Shown: positions 53,498 to 62,902, counted from the first letter of the stretch. The stretch: DNA of 64,000 nucleotides from DASZWJ01 sp963813895 (GCA_963813895.1 CAWFAS010000001.1:1-64000); one strand, 5' to 3'. Program-made: numbers and translations. Notes: generated by a model not told the origin, from the letters alone.

Positions 53498-54194
53498 TGA
53501 CTTTTGCGTGACCTTTCTCCACTCCCATGGAAAATTGGGCGCTATACTTCATGAATCCTTGCATCCCTCCAAACGTATCAGCCAGTTGTGATTGCTCTGC
53601 AGTTGACACTTTTTTTCTTGTCAAAATGGTCAATATAGGAGCCGCAGGTCGTACACAGGCTTTATTAGCAGCGAACAATAAGTTGCCCATCTCCGCTGCG
53701 GAATAATGCGTTGTAATACGCTGGCTTTTATGCCCTAGCAAATCCTGCCGATCTTCAAAACTCACCCCGGCAGCTCTTAATCGCCGCCCAAAGGTATGTT
53801 TAAGATCATGCACTCTTACATCCGGCAAACCTACTTTTTGACGCGCATTTTTCCAAGCAGTATTAAGCATCCTAGTTATTGGCTTACCTTCATAAGTAAA
53901 GACATAGACCGGATGCTGTCCTCTACACTCCTCCACTACTGACCGTGCAATATCATTCAGCACAACTAAGCGGTCCTCACGGTTTTTTACCTTAAGCCTA
54001 GGAATAATAAAAATTGAGCATCCTAAATCAGGAACAAATATCTCCCACTCCCATTTAAGGTTGCAAATTTCACTATCCCTACAACCGGTATTGGCTGCAA
54101 AAAATGACATGTTAAGCAGATGCTGGGGAAGAACACTGAACAATTTTTCTTGTTCCTCCCAGTTTATTGAAGAGACTGCCAAATCTAACAGCAA
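53460..54194 (-). CDS. Tyrosine recombinase/integrase, N-terminally truncated
   Basis: 244 residues: the catalytic domain with Arg I in FFAANTGCRDSEICNLKWEW, box II as RVHDLKHTFGRRLRAAG (Lys where most integrases have Arg), LLGHKSQRITTHYSAAEM with the Tyr, and a C-terminal tail. The core-binding N-terminal domain is missing; family members have about 380-400 residues. It ends 15 bases from the tRNA-Lys CCA, the typical position for an integrase that uses this tRNA. Probably inactive because of the truncation. Confidence 0.88.
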   Translation of the reverse strand: MLLDLAVSSINWEEQEKLFSVLPQHLLNMSFFAANTGCRDSEICNLKWEWEIFVPDLGCSIFIIPRLKVKNREDRLVVLNDIARSVVEECRGQHPVYVFTYEGKPITRMLNTAWKNARQKVGLPDVRVHDLKHTFGRRLRAAGVSFEDRQDLLGHKSQRITTHYSAAEMGNLLFAANKACVRPAAPILTILTRKKVSTAEQSQLADTFGGMQGFMKYSAQFSMGVEKGHAKVTQAVLQQCGSLV

Positions 54195-54271
54195 TTAACC
54201 TCAATGATCTGCAATGGCATGAAACGATGGTGGTTAGAGGTTTGAAACAATTTCCCGTAAAGTGGGTATAA

Positions 54272-55468
54272 CTATAAAATAGTTTTAAGAATACTATTCA
54301 TTTCAACGCGAAATTTGTTAGGCAAGACTTGCTCAATGCTTATAGTGTGACAATTATTAAACTGCATGAGCGCAACAAGTTCATAACAAAGCTCCTTTAA
54401 CAAAATTTGTGATGGTTGATAATTCTCAAACACAAGGTTTTTAACAAAGAAAGTTTGGCTTGCTTTTTCGGCCTTAACGTCCATTCTGCCAATGAACTTA
54501 TCCTTGTACAATATAGGTAGGCAGAAATAGCCAAATTTTCTTTTTTGGGAAGGGACATAGCACTCAATTTGATAGTCGAAATCAAATAAAGTTTTTAACT
54601 TCTCCCTTTGAATTACGGCATTGTCAAAAGGTGATAGAAGATGAACTTTATTATTTATGCTAATTTCCAATTTATCAAAAAAATTGGGTATGGTATAAAA
54701 CATGTCTTTTTGAATTTTTTCTATAGTTAAATTGATAATCTGCCCCGATAGTAACATTTTATTCAGTGTTTTTTTAACATCGTCTTTGAGCCAGCTCTTA
54801 AGATAATGTATCTCGGTGGCGGTAGTTAAGCCAAATGAATTTATTGTTTGTAGAATTAAAAATTCGCATAATTCTTCTTTGCTAGGTGGTGTTAAATCAA
54901 TTGACTCAGGTAATACGCGTTCTGGCAGGTCATAAACTTTTTGGAAATTAACTCGTTCTTTTATGATGAGTCTTCCTTCCATAAATAATTGTTCTAATGC
55001 TTGTTTTGCTGGCTTCCAGCTCCACCAGCTTTTGGAGTTTTGTGTCGGTTTAGTTTTAAAATCTTGTGCTCGTAAAGAGCCTTCATTTTTAATTCTATCC
55101 AATACGTGCTGAATCATTTTGGTGTCTACGGGAAACCAATGTAAATCACCTTTTCGGTACTCATTCATTCTCGGGATAGAATAGCGATAATGTTCCATAG
55201 GAAGATAAGCGGCGGCGTGACTCCAATATTCAAAGATTTTTTTTCCTATTTGCAATGTATGCAGGATGTCTGGGGAATAATTTTTTACACGTGTCCAAAG
55301 TGTATGATGATGGGATCGTTGGACAACGCTTAATGTGTCTATCTGAATGTAACCTAATTTTTTAATGGTATTGTATACACCTGATCTTCCTTTACCAAAA
55401 CTATGTTTTTTAGAAAGACCCTGACTAATAAGTAAAATTTTACGCGCATCACTACGTGATAATTTCAT
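54272..55468 (-). CDS. ycaQ: YcaQ/AlkX-like DNA glycosylase (winged-helix, HTH_42 family)
   Basis: 398 residues, close to E. coli YcaQ (410). Tandem winged-helix protein with the catalytic QxD motif in LGYIQIDTLSVVQRSHHHTLWTR, followed by FEYWSHAAAYLPMEHYRY, both diagnostic. Late blocks HLLSPFDNAVIQREKLKTLFDFDY and KDKFIGRMDVKAEK also match. The family unhooks interstrand crosslinks and other bulky alkylated bases. Cargo of the first tRNA-Lys segment, with a MATE exporter next to it, a combination fitting resistance to a DNA-damaging natural product. Confidence 0.92.
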   Translation of the reverse strand: MKLSRSDARKILLISQGLSKKHSFGKGRSGVYNTIKKLGYIQIDTLSVVQRSHHHTLWTRVKNYSPDILHTLQIGKKIFEYWSHAAAYLPMEHYRYSIPRMNEYRKGDLHWFPVDTKMIQHVLDRIKNEGSLRAQDFKTKPTQNSKSWWSWKPAKQALEQLFMEGRLIIKERVNFQKVYDLPERVLPESIDLTPPSKEELCEFLILQTINSFGLTTATEIHYLKSWLKDDVKKTLNKMLLSGQIINLTIEKIQKDMFYTIPNFFDKLEISINNKVHLLSPFDNAVIQREKLKTLFDFDYQIECYVPSQKRKFGYFCLPILYKDKFIGRMDVKAEKASQTFFVKNLVFENYQPSQILLKELCYELVALMQFNNCHTISIEQVLPNKFRVEMNSILKTIL

Positions 55469-55584
55469 TTTTTTTCCTAAAACAAGAAAGATATGTGATT
55501 ATAATATATTTTTCTAAGAGGGCAGGCAATACCGAAAACTAAAAGTAAATTTTCTTTCCATATTTAAATTTAATGGAGATTTTT

Positions 55585-56022
55585 ATGATTGAATTGTTTG
55601 AAAAAACACAAACCCCTTTACCTGATGATGTAGTAATTATAGTACCGCCTAAAGTGCTTGGTTCAGTTTTATCTAATCTTTCTGGATGCTGGAGAGGGGT
55701 ATGGGATGGGTCTGAGAAGGCGCGATTAAATTCTACTTTAATTATTGAATCATTGAGCGCCAACACTGTGAGGCTTCTCTACAGTTGGGGAGATAATGAG
55801 CATTTGCAGATAAGCAAGGGCTATGAAAGACAGCAATCTTCAATAATGTTAGATGATAATCAGAATGTGAGTTTTGGCTGGGAAGGCAATGATCATTTCG
55901 GTTATCATGGTCATTATAAATATTTTTTTACTTTTTCCGTAAAAGAAATGAAAATTAAAGGACATTATCATGCAAGCGATGAGGATGTTTATATTACTCT
56001 TCAAAAAGTTGCCTTAGAATAA
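55585..56022 (+). CDS. Hypothetical protein, probably beta-rich
   Basis: About 145 residues; ATG 55585 has GGAG 8 bases upstream (55573 is an alternative). LSNLSGCWRGVWDGSEKARLNSTLII opens the body, then alternating strands rich in Trp, Tyr and His (FGWEGNDHFGYHGHYKYFF). The pattern resembles small beta-barrel lipocalin-like proteins, but I do not recognise a family. Ends 2 bases before the MATE exporter gene, so probably in one operon with it. Confidence 0.65.
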   Translation: MIELFEKTQTPLPDDVVIIVPPKVLGSVLSNLSGCWRGVWDGSEKARLNSTLIIESLSANTVRLLYSWGDNEHLQISKGYERQQSSIMLDDNQNVSFGWEGNDHFGYHGHYKYFFTFSVKEMKIKGHYHASDEDVYITLQKVALE

Positions 56023-56024
56023 CT

Positions 56025-57437
56025 ATGAAAGATGTCACTCTAGAAAGTACTGCTGCAAGTAAAAGAAAAGTTTCGATTCTTAGAGAAGAAGCTAAGCTTA
56101 TTGTTTTTCTTGCAATACCCATTACGATTGCTCAATTGGCGACGATATCAACAGGTTTTGTAGATACTGTAATGTCTGGCCATGCCAGTACAGTTGATCT
56201 TGCTGGAGTAGCTGTGGGTTCCAGTATTTGGTTTCCAATTATGTATGCCTTAACCGGTTTTTTAGCCGCCATAACTACTTTTGTAGCTAATTCCTCGGGT
56301 GCAAAAAATTACGATACGATTAAAGTTTATGTGCAAAACGGCCTTTGGCTTGCTTTAATCGTTAGTTTACTAATTGCATTTGGCATTAGAAGTTTAAACC
56401 ATTATATCGTTTATCTAGGATTAGCTGAGAATGTTAGTAGAGTGGTTGTGGGATATTTAGATGCACTTTCCTATGGTATTCCAGCATTTGGACTTTATTT
56501 AGTCTATCGCGGTTACACGGAAGGCTATGATTCAACTAAGCCACAAATGATTATTTCACTCCTCGGTCTTCTTGTAGACACTGTAACAAATTATGTTCTT
56601 ATTTTTGGAAAAATGGGATTTCCGGCTTTTGGAGGTATTGGAGCTGGTTGGGCAACAACAGTTACTTTTTGGTTTATGTTATTTTCCATGATGTTTTACA
56701 CTTATATATCTGGGAAATATAAAGCCATACGGTTTTATTCGAAAATTGTTTTTTTAAGACTAGAGGTAGTCAAAGATTTATTAAAACTAGGCATCCCTAT
56801 AAGTGTCACTTTTTTTATTGAAGCAAGTATTTTTGCTGTTATCACATTATTTATTGGCACCCTGGGCACTGACGTTGTAGCAGGCCACCAAATTGCATTA
56901 AATTTTTCATCTTTATTATATGCATTTCCTTTAGGAATATCCATAGCAACTACAATTAGAGTAGGTTACTCATTAGGGGAAAGGCAGCCTAAAACCGCCC
57001 AATTAAGCAGTATTTCCGGTACAGTGGTTGCATTATTATTTGCTATGGTTGCATCGTTTCTTATTATTTTATATGCGCCAACAATAGCTGGGTTTTATAC
57101 TAATGATTTTAACACGCTTAAAATTGCTATCCATTTATTATTTTTTGCAGCAATCTTTCAAATATCTGATGCTGTTGCCTCTCCATGCGCGGGCGCATTG
57201 CGAGGATATCAAGATGCTAATGTGACTCTGATAATGAGTTTTATCTCTGCATGGGTTATTGCTTTGCCTTTAGGTTACATTTTAGGGTTAACAAGTTGGC
57301 TAGGGCCGCCATTAGGTGTAGTGGGTTTTTGGATTAGTTTGGTGGCCGGTACACTTATTTCAGCAATATTTCTTTTTATAAGGTTTTGGAAGGTCAGCAA
57401 TAAAGTAAACAGGGGTGCATTGCTTAAGGTTGGTTAA
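56025..57437 (+). CDS. MATE-family multidrug exporter (NorM-like)
   Basis: 470 residues, 12 membrane helices in two MatE halves. IPITIAQLATISTGFVDTVMSGH is the first helix with the conserved region, and DAVASPCAGALRGYQDANV marks the second half. Exports cationic drugs in exchange for H+ or Na+. It follows the beta-rich protein gene by 2 bases; divergent to the YcaQ-like glycosylase. Confidence 0.95.
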   Translation: MKDVTLESTAASKRKVSILREEAKLIVFLAIPITIAQLATISTGFVDTVMSGHASTVDLAGVAVGSSIWFPIMYALTGFLAAITTFVANSSGAKNYDTIKVYVQNGLWLALIVSLLIAFGIRSLNHYIVYLGLAENVSRVVVGYLDALSYGIPAFGLYLVYRGYTEGYDSTKPQMIISLLGLLVDTVTNYVLIFGKMGFPAFGGIGAGWATTVTFWFMLFSMMFYTYISGKYKAIRFYSKIVFLRLEVVKDLLKLGIPISVTFFIEASIFAVITLFIGTLGTDVVAGHQIALNFSSLLYAFPLGISIATTIRVGYSLGERQPKTAQLSSISGTVVALLFAMVASFLIILYAPTIAGFYTNDFNTLKIAIHLLFFAAIFQISDAVASPCAGALRGYQDANVTLIMSFISAWVIALPLGYILGLTSWLGPPLGVVGFWISLVAGTLISAIFLFIRFWKVSNKVNRGALLKVG

Positions 57438-57589
57438 TTTTGCCTCCTCCCTCTTCGTCCGAAACTATCAGTTAGATTTTTAATGGAGGCTTGTGTTAAT
57501 TGTATTGCCTCAAATGAAAAATTTAATGTACCATCCTAAATATCAATGGAATAGCTGTCAAAGCATATACCTATCAGATTTGAGCTGTT

Positions 57590-58510
57590 ATGAATATTAA
57601 AAGTCACGCCCCTAATCCCAAGGCGCTATCCGCCACTATGACTGCTTTGGAGCAAAAAATCAGTCAACGTGGGGATTTATCCTATGCATCAGTAGATGAA
57701 CAATTACAGCTCCTGCAAGAGTTAGCGGAGTTTCCGTTCGGACGCTTTCTTATTGTTAATCAAGGGATTAATGGCTGTTGGACTGATTATTTTCTAACCT
57801 TTCCATGGCATGGCGCAAAGACAGGATTAAATTCTGCGGGTGAGCCACTAAGCAAACTAGAGAGATTCTTGCTGGAAAATGCCCCCGCGGTTCTTGCTAC
57901 TCAACAAAGATTCCAAATATTTTTGCGCGAAAATCAAAAAATCGTGCAGAATGGCCATAAATTAGCCTCTATTCCTTGTGGCTTGTTCGGAGAATTGTTA
58001 TATCTGGATTATTCTGGTATTACTGATATTTCATTACAAGGCATTGATCTTGATGCGGACGGCTTAGAAGCAGCCCGGGAAAACATTCAACAACATCAAC
58101 TCTCACAATATGCGCACTTATATCAAAAAGACGCATGGCATTTGGATATACACAATCAATTTAATTTGATTTCCAGCAATGGTTTGAATATATACGAGCC
58201 AGATGATGAAAAAGTGCTGAAGCTTTATTCGCAATTTTATACCGCCTTAACCGATGGTGGTATTTTGGTCAGTAGTTTTTTAACCTATCCACCGGCTTTG
58301 ACAGACCAGTGCGAATGGGATATGACAAAAATTAATCTAAATGACCTACTCCTGCAAAAGATAATATTTAGCGATATTATCGGTGTTAAATTCCAGTGTT
58401 ACCGCTCTACAGAACAAACCTGTCAGCAACTGAGCAATGTCGGTTTTAAAACTTCCCAGGTTATTTATGATAACGCAAAGATTTTTCCTACTGTAGTAGC
58501 CATGAAATAA
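57590..58510 (+). CDS. Class I SAM-dependent methyltransferase-like protein
   Basis: 306 residues. A helical N-terminus of about 120 residues precedes a Rossmann methyltransferase fold: VQNGHKLASIPCGLFGELLYLDY (motif I region, degenerate GxG), LQGIDLDADGLEAAREN (acidic motif II), FNLISSNGLNIYEPDD (motif IV) and LTDGGILVSSFL (motif V). Substrate unknown. Last gene before the second integration repeat. Confidence 0.82.
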   Translation: MNIKSHAPNPKALSATMTALEQKISQRGDLSYASVDEQLQLLQELAEFPFGRFLIVNQGINGCWTDYFLTFPWHGAKTGLNSAGEPLSKLERFLLENAPAVLATQQRFQIFLRENQKIVQNGHKLASIPCGLFGELLYLDYSGITDISLQGIDLDADGLEAARENIQQHQLSQYAHLYQKDAWHLDIHNQFNLISSNGLNIYEPDDEKVLKLYSQFYTALTDGGILVSSFLTYPPALTDQCEWDMTKINLNDLLLQKIIFSDIIGVKFQCYRSTEQTCQQLSNVGFKTSQVIYDNAKIFPTVVAMK

Positions 58511-59014
58511 CTGCTCGATTTGGCTTTAATGTTGATTCTCCTAAAAGATGCATCAAACTGCTGTTGATGCTGATTCGGTAATAGGGCCAAAATGTCGAAT
58601 TTAACACTAATAATAAAACCGAGATTTTACTGCTATTTTTGAATTATAACGTTGAAAGGAGCTGCGCTATATTTGGGCGGATTTTGATAGCCATTCCCAC
58701 CAGTATAGCCTACATGCGGCATACCAATATGCTTGTGCACGATCTAGTTCAAGGATAATTTCAAGCCTTAATTGCTTAATTAAAGCGGTGTTTTTTCCAT
58801 ATCCGCACATTTATACCTCTCTTCGATCAGTTTAAAACTGTTTTTTAGAGATACTGCTTCTCTCTGCACAAAAAATATACAATGTTTGCAGTCCTATTTT
58901 GACTTGCTTAACTCTCACGTAATGAGGAGGTCATTAATTTCCCTCCCGTAGACTGCCCCAGGCGTATTCTAATTTCATTATCCACTAATTCCCAAGTGCA
59001 ATGCCTTGAATAGG
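58511..59014 (+). other. Gene-poor end of the first island segment
   Basis: 504 bases without a supported gene. No long open frame on either strand and no recognisable transposon remnant. A short region near 58940 (CCCTCCCG...) is slightly GC-richer. It borders integration repeat B. Confidence 0.35.
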
Positions 59015-59291
59015 CAAACCAGTGGGTTACCTATCAGAGAAAAATAGTAAGGGTTTATGATTATCAGCCTGTAAATATTTTGCGTGACTTTTGCGTGACT
59101 CGGTCATGCACTGTTATGCACAATCCTGCATTTTGCAGTGGGCGGATCGCCATAAAAATTGTTTACAATCAAATAGTTGCATTGCAGGCCCTTGCCTTTT
59201 AATCCGTTGGTCCCGCGTTCGAATCGCGGACGGCCCACCAATAAAATCAAGGGCTTACACCAAACTACCACATTGTTGTAAAACCGCTTGC
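59015..59291 (+). repeat. Integration repeat B with 3' part of tRNA-Lys(UUU)
   Basis: 277 bases matching repeat A (53219-53497) with only a few differences. The tRNA-Lys 3' part is at 59196-59240 and is identical to that of repeat A. The last 50 bases correspond to the 3' end of the integrase gene at 53460, after which the copies diverge. Together the two repeats delimit a 5.8-kb segment in direct orientation, as produced by tandem integration at one tRNA. Confidence 0.9.
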
Positions 59292-59579
59292 GGGACATTT
59301 ACGGGGTCTTTCGGGTCTTTCCCACTTTAGGGGGCATTTCATCAACCACATAACACTCTAACTCGTAACCGATAGTTTTCGGGTATATTATTTTTGATTA
59401 AAATGCCCCCTTATCTGGGGAAGAGCCCAAGTCTTCTTATAATAGTTATGGTGGCCCACTCTTTCCTTCAACACATACCTTATTTGCTGCAGCAATAAGT
59501 TGAAACTTTTTCGCCCCACATTAATAGCTTTTCAGGATCAGCTTTAGTGATCTGTTGGATAATTGGGGGAGGAATATCG
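59292..59579 (+). other. Spacer after integration repeat B
   Basis: 288 bases without a gene. GGGTCTTTCCCACTTTAG occurs at 59312-59333 and again near 63256, so this may be debris of an integrase or element end. A long inverted repeat pairs GGGGGCATTT (59330) with AAATGCCCCC (59400). Confidence 0.4.
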
Positions 59580-59846
59580 TCAAAGCGGTTTAGCATCATA
59601 CTCAAATTGGTTGCTCAATAAAGTCAGCTCTCTTGCCTCTATATTTCCAGTCTCAGTATAATATGCTTGATAAAATTTAAAGTTATTTCGGCCAAATGAA
59701 TTACAATTGTTTTTAATAATGCCAAGTATTGTATGTTTGTCTTTAATGCTAGTCTTGACGCCGAATATAATAGCTTCTAAGTCAGAAAAATCATATTGCA
59801 ACTTTCTTTTATCCACAGCCTCCAAGTCATCAAAAAATGATTGCAA
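59580..59846 (-). CDS. Hypothetical protein or gene fragment
   Basis: 88 residues, soluble and charged (MQSFFDDLEAVDKRKLQYDF ...). It begins 22 bases after the RhuM stop on the same strand. No family recognised; it could be a remnant of a larger island gene. Confidence 0.4.
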   Translation of the reverse strand: MQSFFDDLEAVDKRKLQYDFSDLEAIIFGVKTSIKDKHTILGIIKNNCNSFGRNNFKFYQAYYTETGNIEARELTLLSNQFEYDAKPL

Positions 59847-59867
59847 AATAAAATTTTCTCACAAAAT

Positions 59868-60920
59868 TTATTTATTCTTTTCAGCAGGTTTAACTTTGCC
59901 AACTTCCAATGCTATCTGCTCCAATTTTTTTACGCTATTTTTAAAATCAGCTTCTACAGTATTTTCCACCTCAATCTGATTTTTTTTAAATTTATCAAAT
60001 TCCCCATTAGCATAAGCCAATGCATTTTCATGTGTAATTTTACCTGCATGGGTCAAAACCTCGCGCTCATTCAAACGCAAGAAATCATCCAACTTACTGA
60101 TCCAATTTTTCATGTACATGACACGGCGGTTCTTTGCCTGCAGCTCAGCGAAATCGAGATAAAATGAAACAATGCGGTTTAACGTATCTAATTCATCTGC
60201 ATTCAAATAATTTTTGGCGATACCGACATCTGACCGTTTAGGTATTTTCCCTGAATGGGAAGTCAATCCCATTAACGGTTTATCAGCATCAGCACGTTTG
60301 GCAATTATTTCGGCTGCTGTATGCCCATGTGCTGCCCAATGCATTTTATTTTGCACAATTGTGAAAAATTGCTGTGATGTTTTAGTATCTGGATCATAGT
60401 CAACGCTAGTAGCATAAATATCCAAAACCTTCTTCCAGAAAACCTTTTCTGACGAACGTATATCGCGAATACGCGCAAGCAGTTCGTCAAAATATTCACC
60501 TCCACCGGGCTGCTTCAGGCGTTCATCATCCATTGTGAAGCCTTTAACCAGGTATTCTTGTAAACGCTGAGTTGCCCAAATGCGAAATTGCGTACCGCGG
60601 TGGGATTTGACTCGATAACCTACTGAGATGATAACATCGAGATTGTAGTATTCAATTGAACGCTGAACAGCTCTTTTCCCCTCAGTTTGAACTGTCAAGT
60701 ATTCCTTGACAGTTGATCCAAGCTGAAGCTCGTTTTCAGCAAAAATATTTTTAATATGCAGACTGATATTCTGCTTGGTTGTCTGAAAAAGTTCTACCAT
60801 TTGTGCCTGATTAAGCCACAGCGTGCCATCCTTCAGGCGCACCTCTACCCTCGTAAGGCCATCCTCTGTTTGGTAGAATAGGAGATCCCCAGTATTTTGG
60901 GCTGTAGGCAATCCAGTCAT
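59868..60920 (-). CDS. RhuM family protein
   Basis: 350 residues. Hallmarks of RhuM (PF13310-type): VEVRLKDGTLWLNQAQMVELFQTTKQNISLHIKNIF near the start, ..VQRSIEYYNLDVIISVGYRVKSHRGTQFRIWAT, and the second half with MHWAAHGHTAAEII and MYMKNWISKLDDFL. The N-terminus resembles a winged helix or phage antirepressor DNA-binding unit. RhuM genes are found on islands and within type I restriction loci; the biochemical role is unknown. The first residues overlap an upstream ORF (60921-61059 and beyond). Confidence 0.92.
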   Translation of the reverse strand: MTGLPTAQNTGDLLFYQTEDGLTRVEVRLKDGTLWLNQAQMVELFQTTKQNISLHIKNIFAENELQLGSTVKEYLTVQTEGKRAVQRSIEYYNLDVIISVGYRVKSHRGTQFRIWATQRLQEYLVKGFTMDDERLKQPGGGEYFDELLARIRDIRSSEKVFWKKVLDIYATSVDYDPDTKTSQQFFTIVQNKMHWAAHGHTAAEIIAKRADADKPLMGLTSHSGKIPKRSDVGIAKNYLNADELDTLNRIVSFYLDFAELQAKNRRVMYMKNWISKLDDFLRLNEREVLTHAGKITHENALAYANGEFDKFKKNQIEVENTVEADFKNSVKKLEQIALEVGKVKPAEKNK

Positions 60921-61059
60921 AATCTAACCCTGCTTTAACTAATTGTTTCTTGATTTCATCATCCATGACCTTCGACTGTTTCATCTGCTCAGCAAGTAAG
61001 CAGTCAATAGTATCCCTGCTATAAGGGGTTGTGCAATAATAACTTTTCACTTTTAGCAC
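60921..61059 (-). pseudogene. Small gene fragment upstream of RhuM
   Basis: In a different frame from RhuM, codons from 61059 read LKVKSYYCTTPYSRDTIDCL and continue past the RhuM start until 60811. The first 46 residues look like genuine protein sequence (KQSKVMDDEIKKQLVKAGLDYD), the rest is RhuM DNA out of frame. Likely the remains of a neighbouring gene; family not recognised. Confidence 0.4.
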
Positions 61060-61188
61060 TCATCTTAGGCTCATCTTTGAACGCTTTCTCCCTAAGAAAA
61101 ACGCTTACATAGAACGAATATGATTTGTCGTCTGATTTAAGAGAATTTAATCTATCTCCTAACTCCATAAAAGGGTGAGTTTACATAC

Positions 61189-62145
61189 ATGTTCATATAT
61201 ATCGAACCCAGTATAATAAATGGTGCTAAAGTTGCAGGCGCCAAAATTTATTGCGAAATCACCGATCCAGATAATTTAAACGACGGCAAACCAATTCTTT
61301 TTCTACTGCCGGGGGGACCAGGCTTTGATCATGAGGGATATAAAAAACATTCTGGAAGTTTTGAGGAATTTGCGCACGTAGTATATATTGACCCTAGGGG
61401 TTGCGGAAAAAGCAGTCCCTGCAGTCAAGATGTTGAATACAGCATTCAGATGTATATCGAAGACGTGGAGGCTGTGAGAAAGCATTTCGGATTTGAAAAA
61501 ATTTTTCTATTAGGGACATCATATGGCTCAATGGTAGCACAAGGCTACGCGGTAAAATACCACCAACAACTAAAAGGGCTCATTCTTGTTGGCGGCGCCT
61601 CATCCTCAGCATTCCTTCCAATAGCTCAACAAAATTTAAATGCACTGGGCACCATGGAGCAAAAACAGATTTGCAAAGATCTTTTATGGCCAGGTAATTT
61701 TAAGCGAAAAGAAGATATAGCCATTTTTTTCGATATCATGACTCCTCTATATTCTAAAAAGGCAGCATCTAATTCAAGCCCGAATTTCTTCTCTGAATCA
61801 AAGGCATCTCCTTATTCAACTGTTAACTGTTCAATCGAGCATGTCAATCAAGCATATCGCACAAATTTTTGGAATTTTGATTTTACAGATGGCCTAAAAC
61901 ATATTGCCTGCAAGACACTTATTTTATTCGGCAAACACGATTGGATAAATGATCCCCGCTTCGCTGAACTTATTGCAAAGCAGATACCTAATGCAGAGCT
62001 ACATATCCTTTCTGGTTGTGGCCATTCTGTTGCAGCTGATCTTCCCGACATTTATTTAACTTCAGTGAAGAAATTTGTCACTTTCGCCACAAAATTAGAA
62101 AATAAACCACCTGATGAACTGCCAATGTATCGCTCAAAACTGTGA
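61189..62145 (+). CDS. Alpha/beta hydrolase, proline iminopeptidase-like (S33)
   Basis: 318 residues. Oxyanion motif LLPGGPGFDHEGY, DPRGCGKSSP, nucleophile elbow LLGTSYGSMVAQGYA (Ser), Asp in LFGKHDWINDPRF and His in LSGCGHSVAADLP complete the triad. The GGxP oxyanion sequence and DxRGxGxS are diagnostic of proline iminopeptidases. No signal peptide, so cytosolic. Second integration segment. Confidence 0.92.
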   Translation: MFIYIEPSIINGAKVAGAKIYCEITDPDNLNDGKPILFLLPGGPGFDHEGYKKHSGSFEEFAHVVYIDPRGCGKSSPCSQDVEYSIQMYIEDVEAVRKHFGFEKIFLLGTSYGSMVAQGYAVKYHQQLKGLILVGGASSSAFLPIAQQNLNALGTMEQKQICKDLLWPGNFKRKEDIAIFFDIMTPLYSKKAASNSSPNFFSESKASPYSTVNCSIEHVNQAYRTNFWNFDFTDGLKHIACKTLILFGKHDWINDPRFAELIAKQIPNAELHILSGCGHSVAADLPDIYLTSVKKFVTFATKLENKPPDELPMYRSKL

Positions 62146-62235
62146 TGAGCCTCGCAAAATATTCGACTCAAGGACAAGTTAAATAACCTTGCGGATAGAT
62201 GTAGATTGGTATCTTACTGAATATTTGTTATATGA

Positions 62236-62517
62236 CTACCCTGAATGGTGTGCATGTGTTTTAACATATGCTTTTAATACGGCGTTTATCTTCGATTGAT
62301 AGCCGCGCCCTTGTTTTTTAAAAAAGTCTATAATATCTTCATCTAATCGTAATGAAAGCGATACTTTATGAGTTGGCATAACAACCTCGGCGTTTTTCCA
62401 AAATTCTTCATTAGTTTCTGGGCTATCTGAATAATTAATGCCCGAATCATCCTCTTCGTGAAGCTTTTTCCAATCAGTGTGACTTTTCAAATTGCTTTTG
62501 GTAGATTTGGCGTTCAT
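62236..62517 (-). CDS. brnA: BrnA family antitoxin, orphan
   Basis: 93 residues. The C-terminal VSLSLRLDEDIIDFFKKQGRGYQSKINAVLKAYV is the ribbon-helix-helix signature of BrnA (first four-fifths visible as KVSLSLRLDEDIIDFFKKQG). BrnA neutralises the ribonuclease BrnT and autoregulates the operon. Here only the last codons of brnT remain upstream, so it is an antitoxin without its toxin. EFWKNAEV is the usual linker. Confidence 0.88.
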   Translation of the reverse strand: MNAKSTKSNLKSHTDWKKLHEEDDSGINYSDSPETNEEFWKNAEVVMPTHKVSLSLRLDEDIIDFFKKQGRGYQSKINAVLKAYVKTHAHHSG

Positions 62518-62560
62518 AGCGATTTGCCCTCCGTATAGATATAATCCGTATTTTATGGCT
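62474..62560 (-). pseudogene. BrnT toxin C-terminal remnant
   Basis: Codons overlapping the start of brnA read IRIISIRRANRYERQIY, matching the conserved (I/V)ISARRA..RERR.Y end of BrnT, and continue to a stop inside brnA. The catalytic part of the toxin is missing; sequence upstream of about 62560 is unrelated. The BrnT/BrnA overlap is the usual gene arrangement. Confidence 0.7.
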
Positions 62561-62582
62561 GAACACTTCAGTGTGCTAGTGT

Positions 62583-62902
62583 CATAAAGTTATTAACAAA
62601 TGGGGGGATTCAAGTGTTTTTTACTAATTGACCTAAAATTAGGCAAACTAACTCATCAAGATGTTGGACAAATGGATACTTATGTAAGAATATATGATCA
62701 GCAACGCAAAGGAGCAGATGATAATCCAACTATTGGCCTAATTTTATGTAGCCAAAGAAGTGAAGCAGTAGCTAAGTATTCTGTCTTGACCGAGAGTAAG
62801 CAATTGTTTTCCTCTAAGTACTTACCCTATTTACCAAGCGAAGAAGAACTACATTTAGAATTGGAACGCGAGCGTGCCATTTTAAACCATATAAAGGATT
62901 AA
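62583..62902 (+). pseudogene. YhcG/DUF1016 PD-(D/E)XK nuclease, C-terminal fragment
   Basis: 100 codons: FKCFLLIDLKLGKLTHQDVGQMDTYV, then DNPTIGLILCSQRSEAVAKYSV and the YLPSEEELHLELERE end, all conserved in the C-terminal nuclease domain of YhcG. The N-terminal domain is missing and the junction with the brnT remnant falls at about 62570-62590. Translation from 62600 cannot give a whole enzyme. Confidence 0.85.

Noticed and set aside
53296..53511. Small open frame across repeat A (and its twin at 59091-59330)
   Set aside because: The frames run through the tRNA-Lys 3' part and the att repeat, so their repetition reflects the repeat and not a conserved gene.
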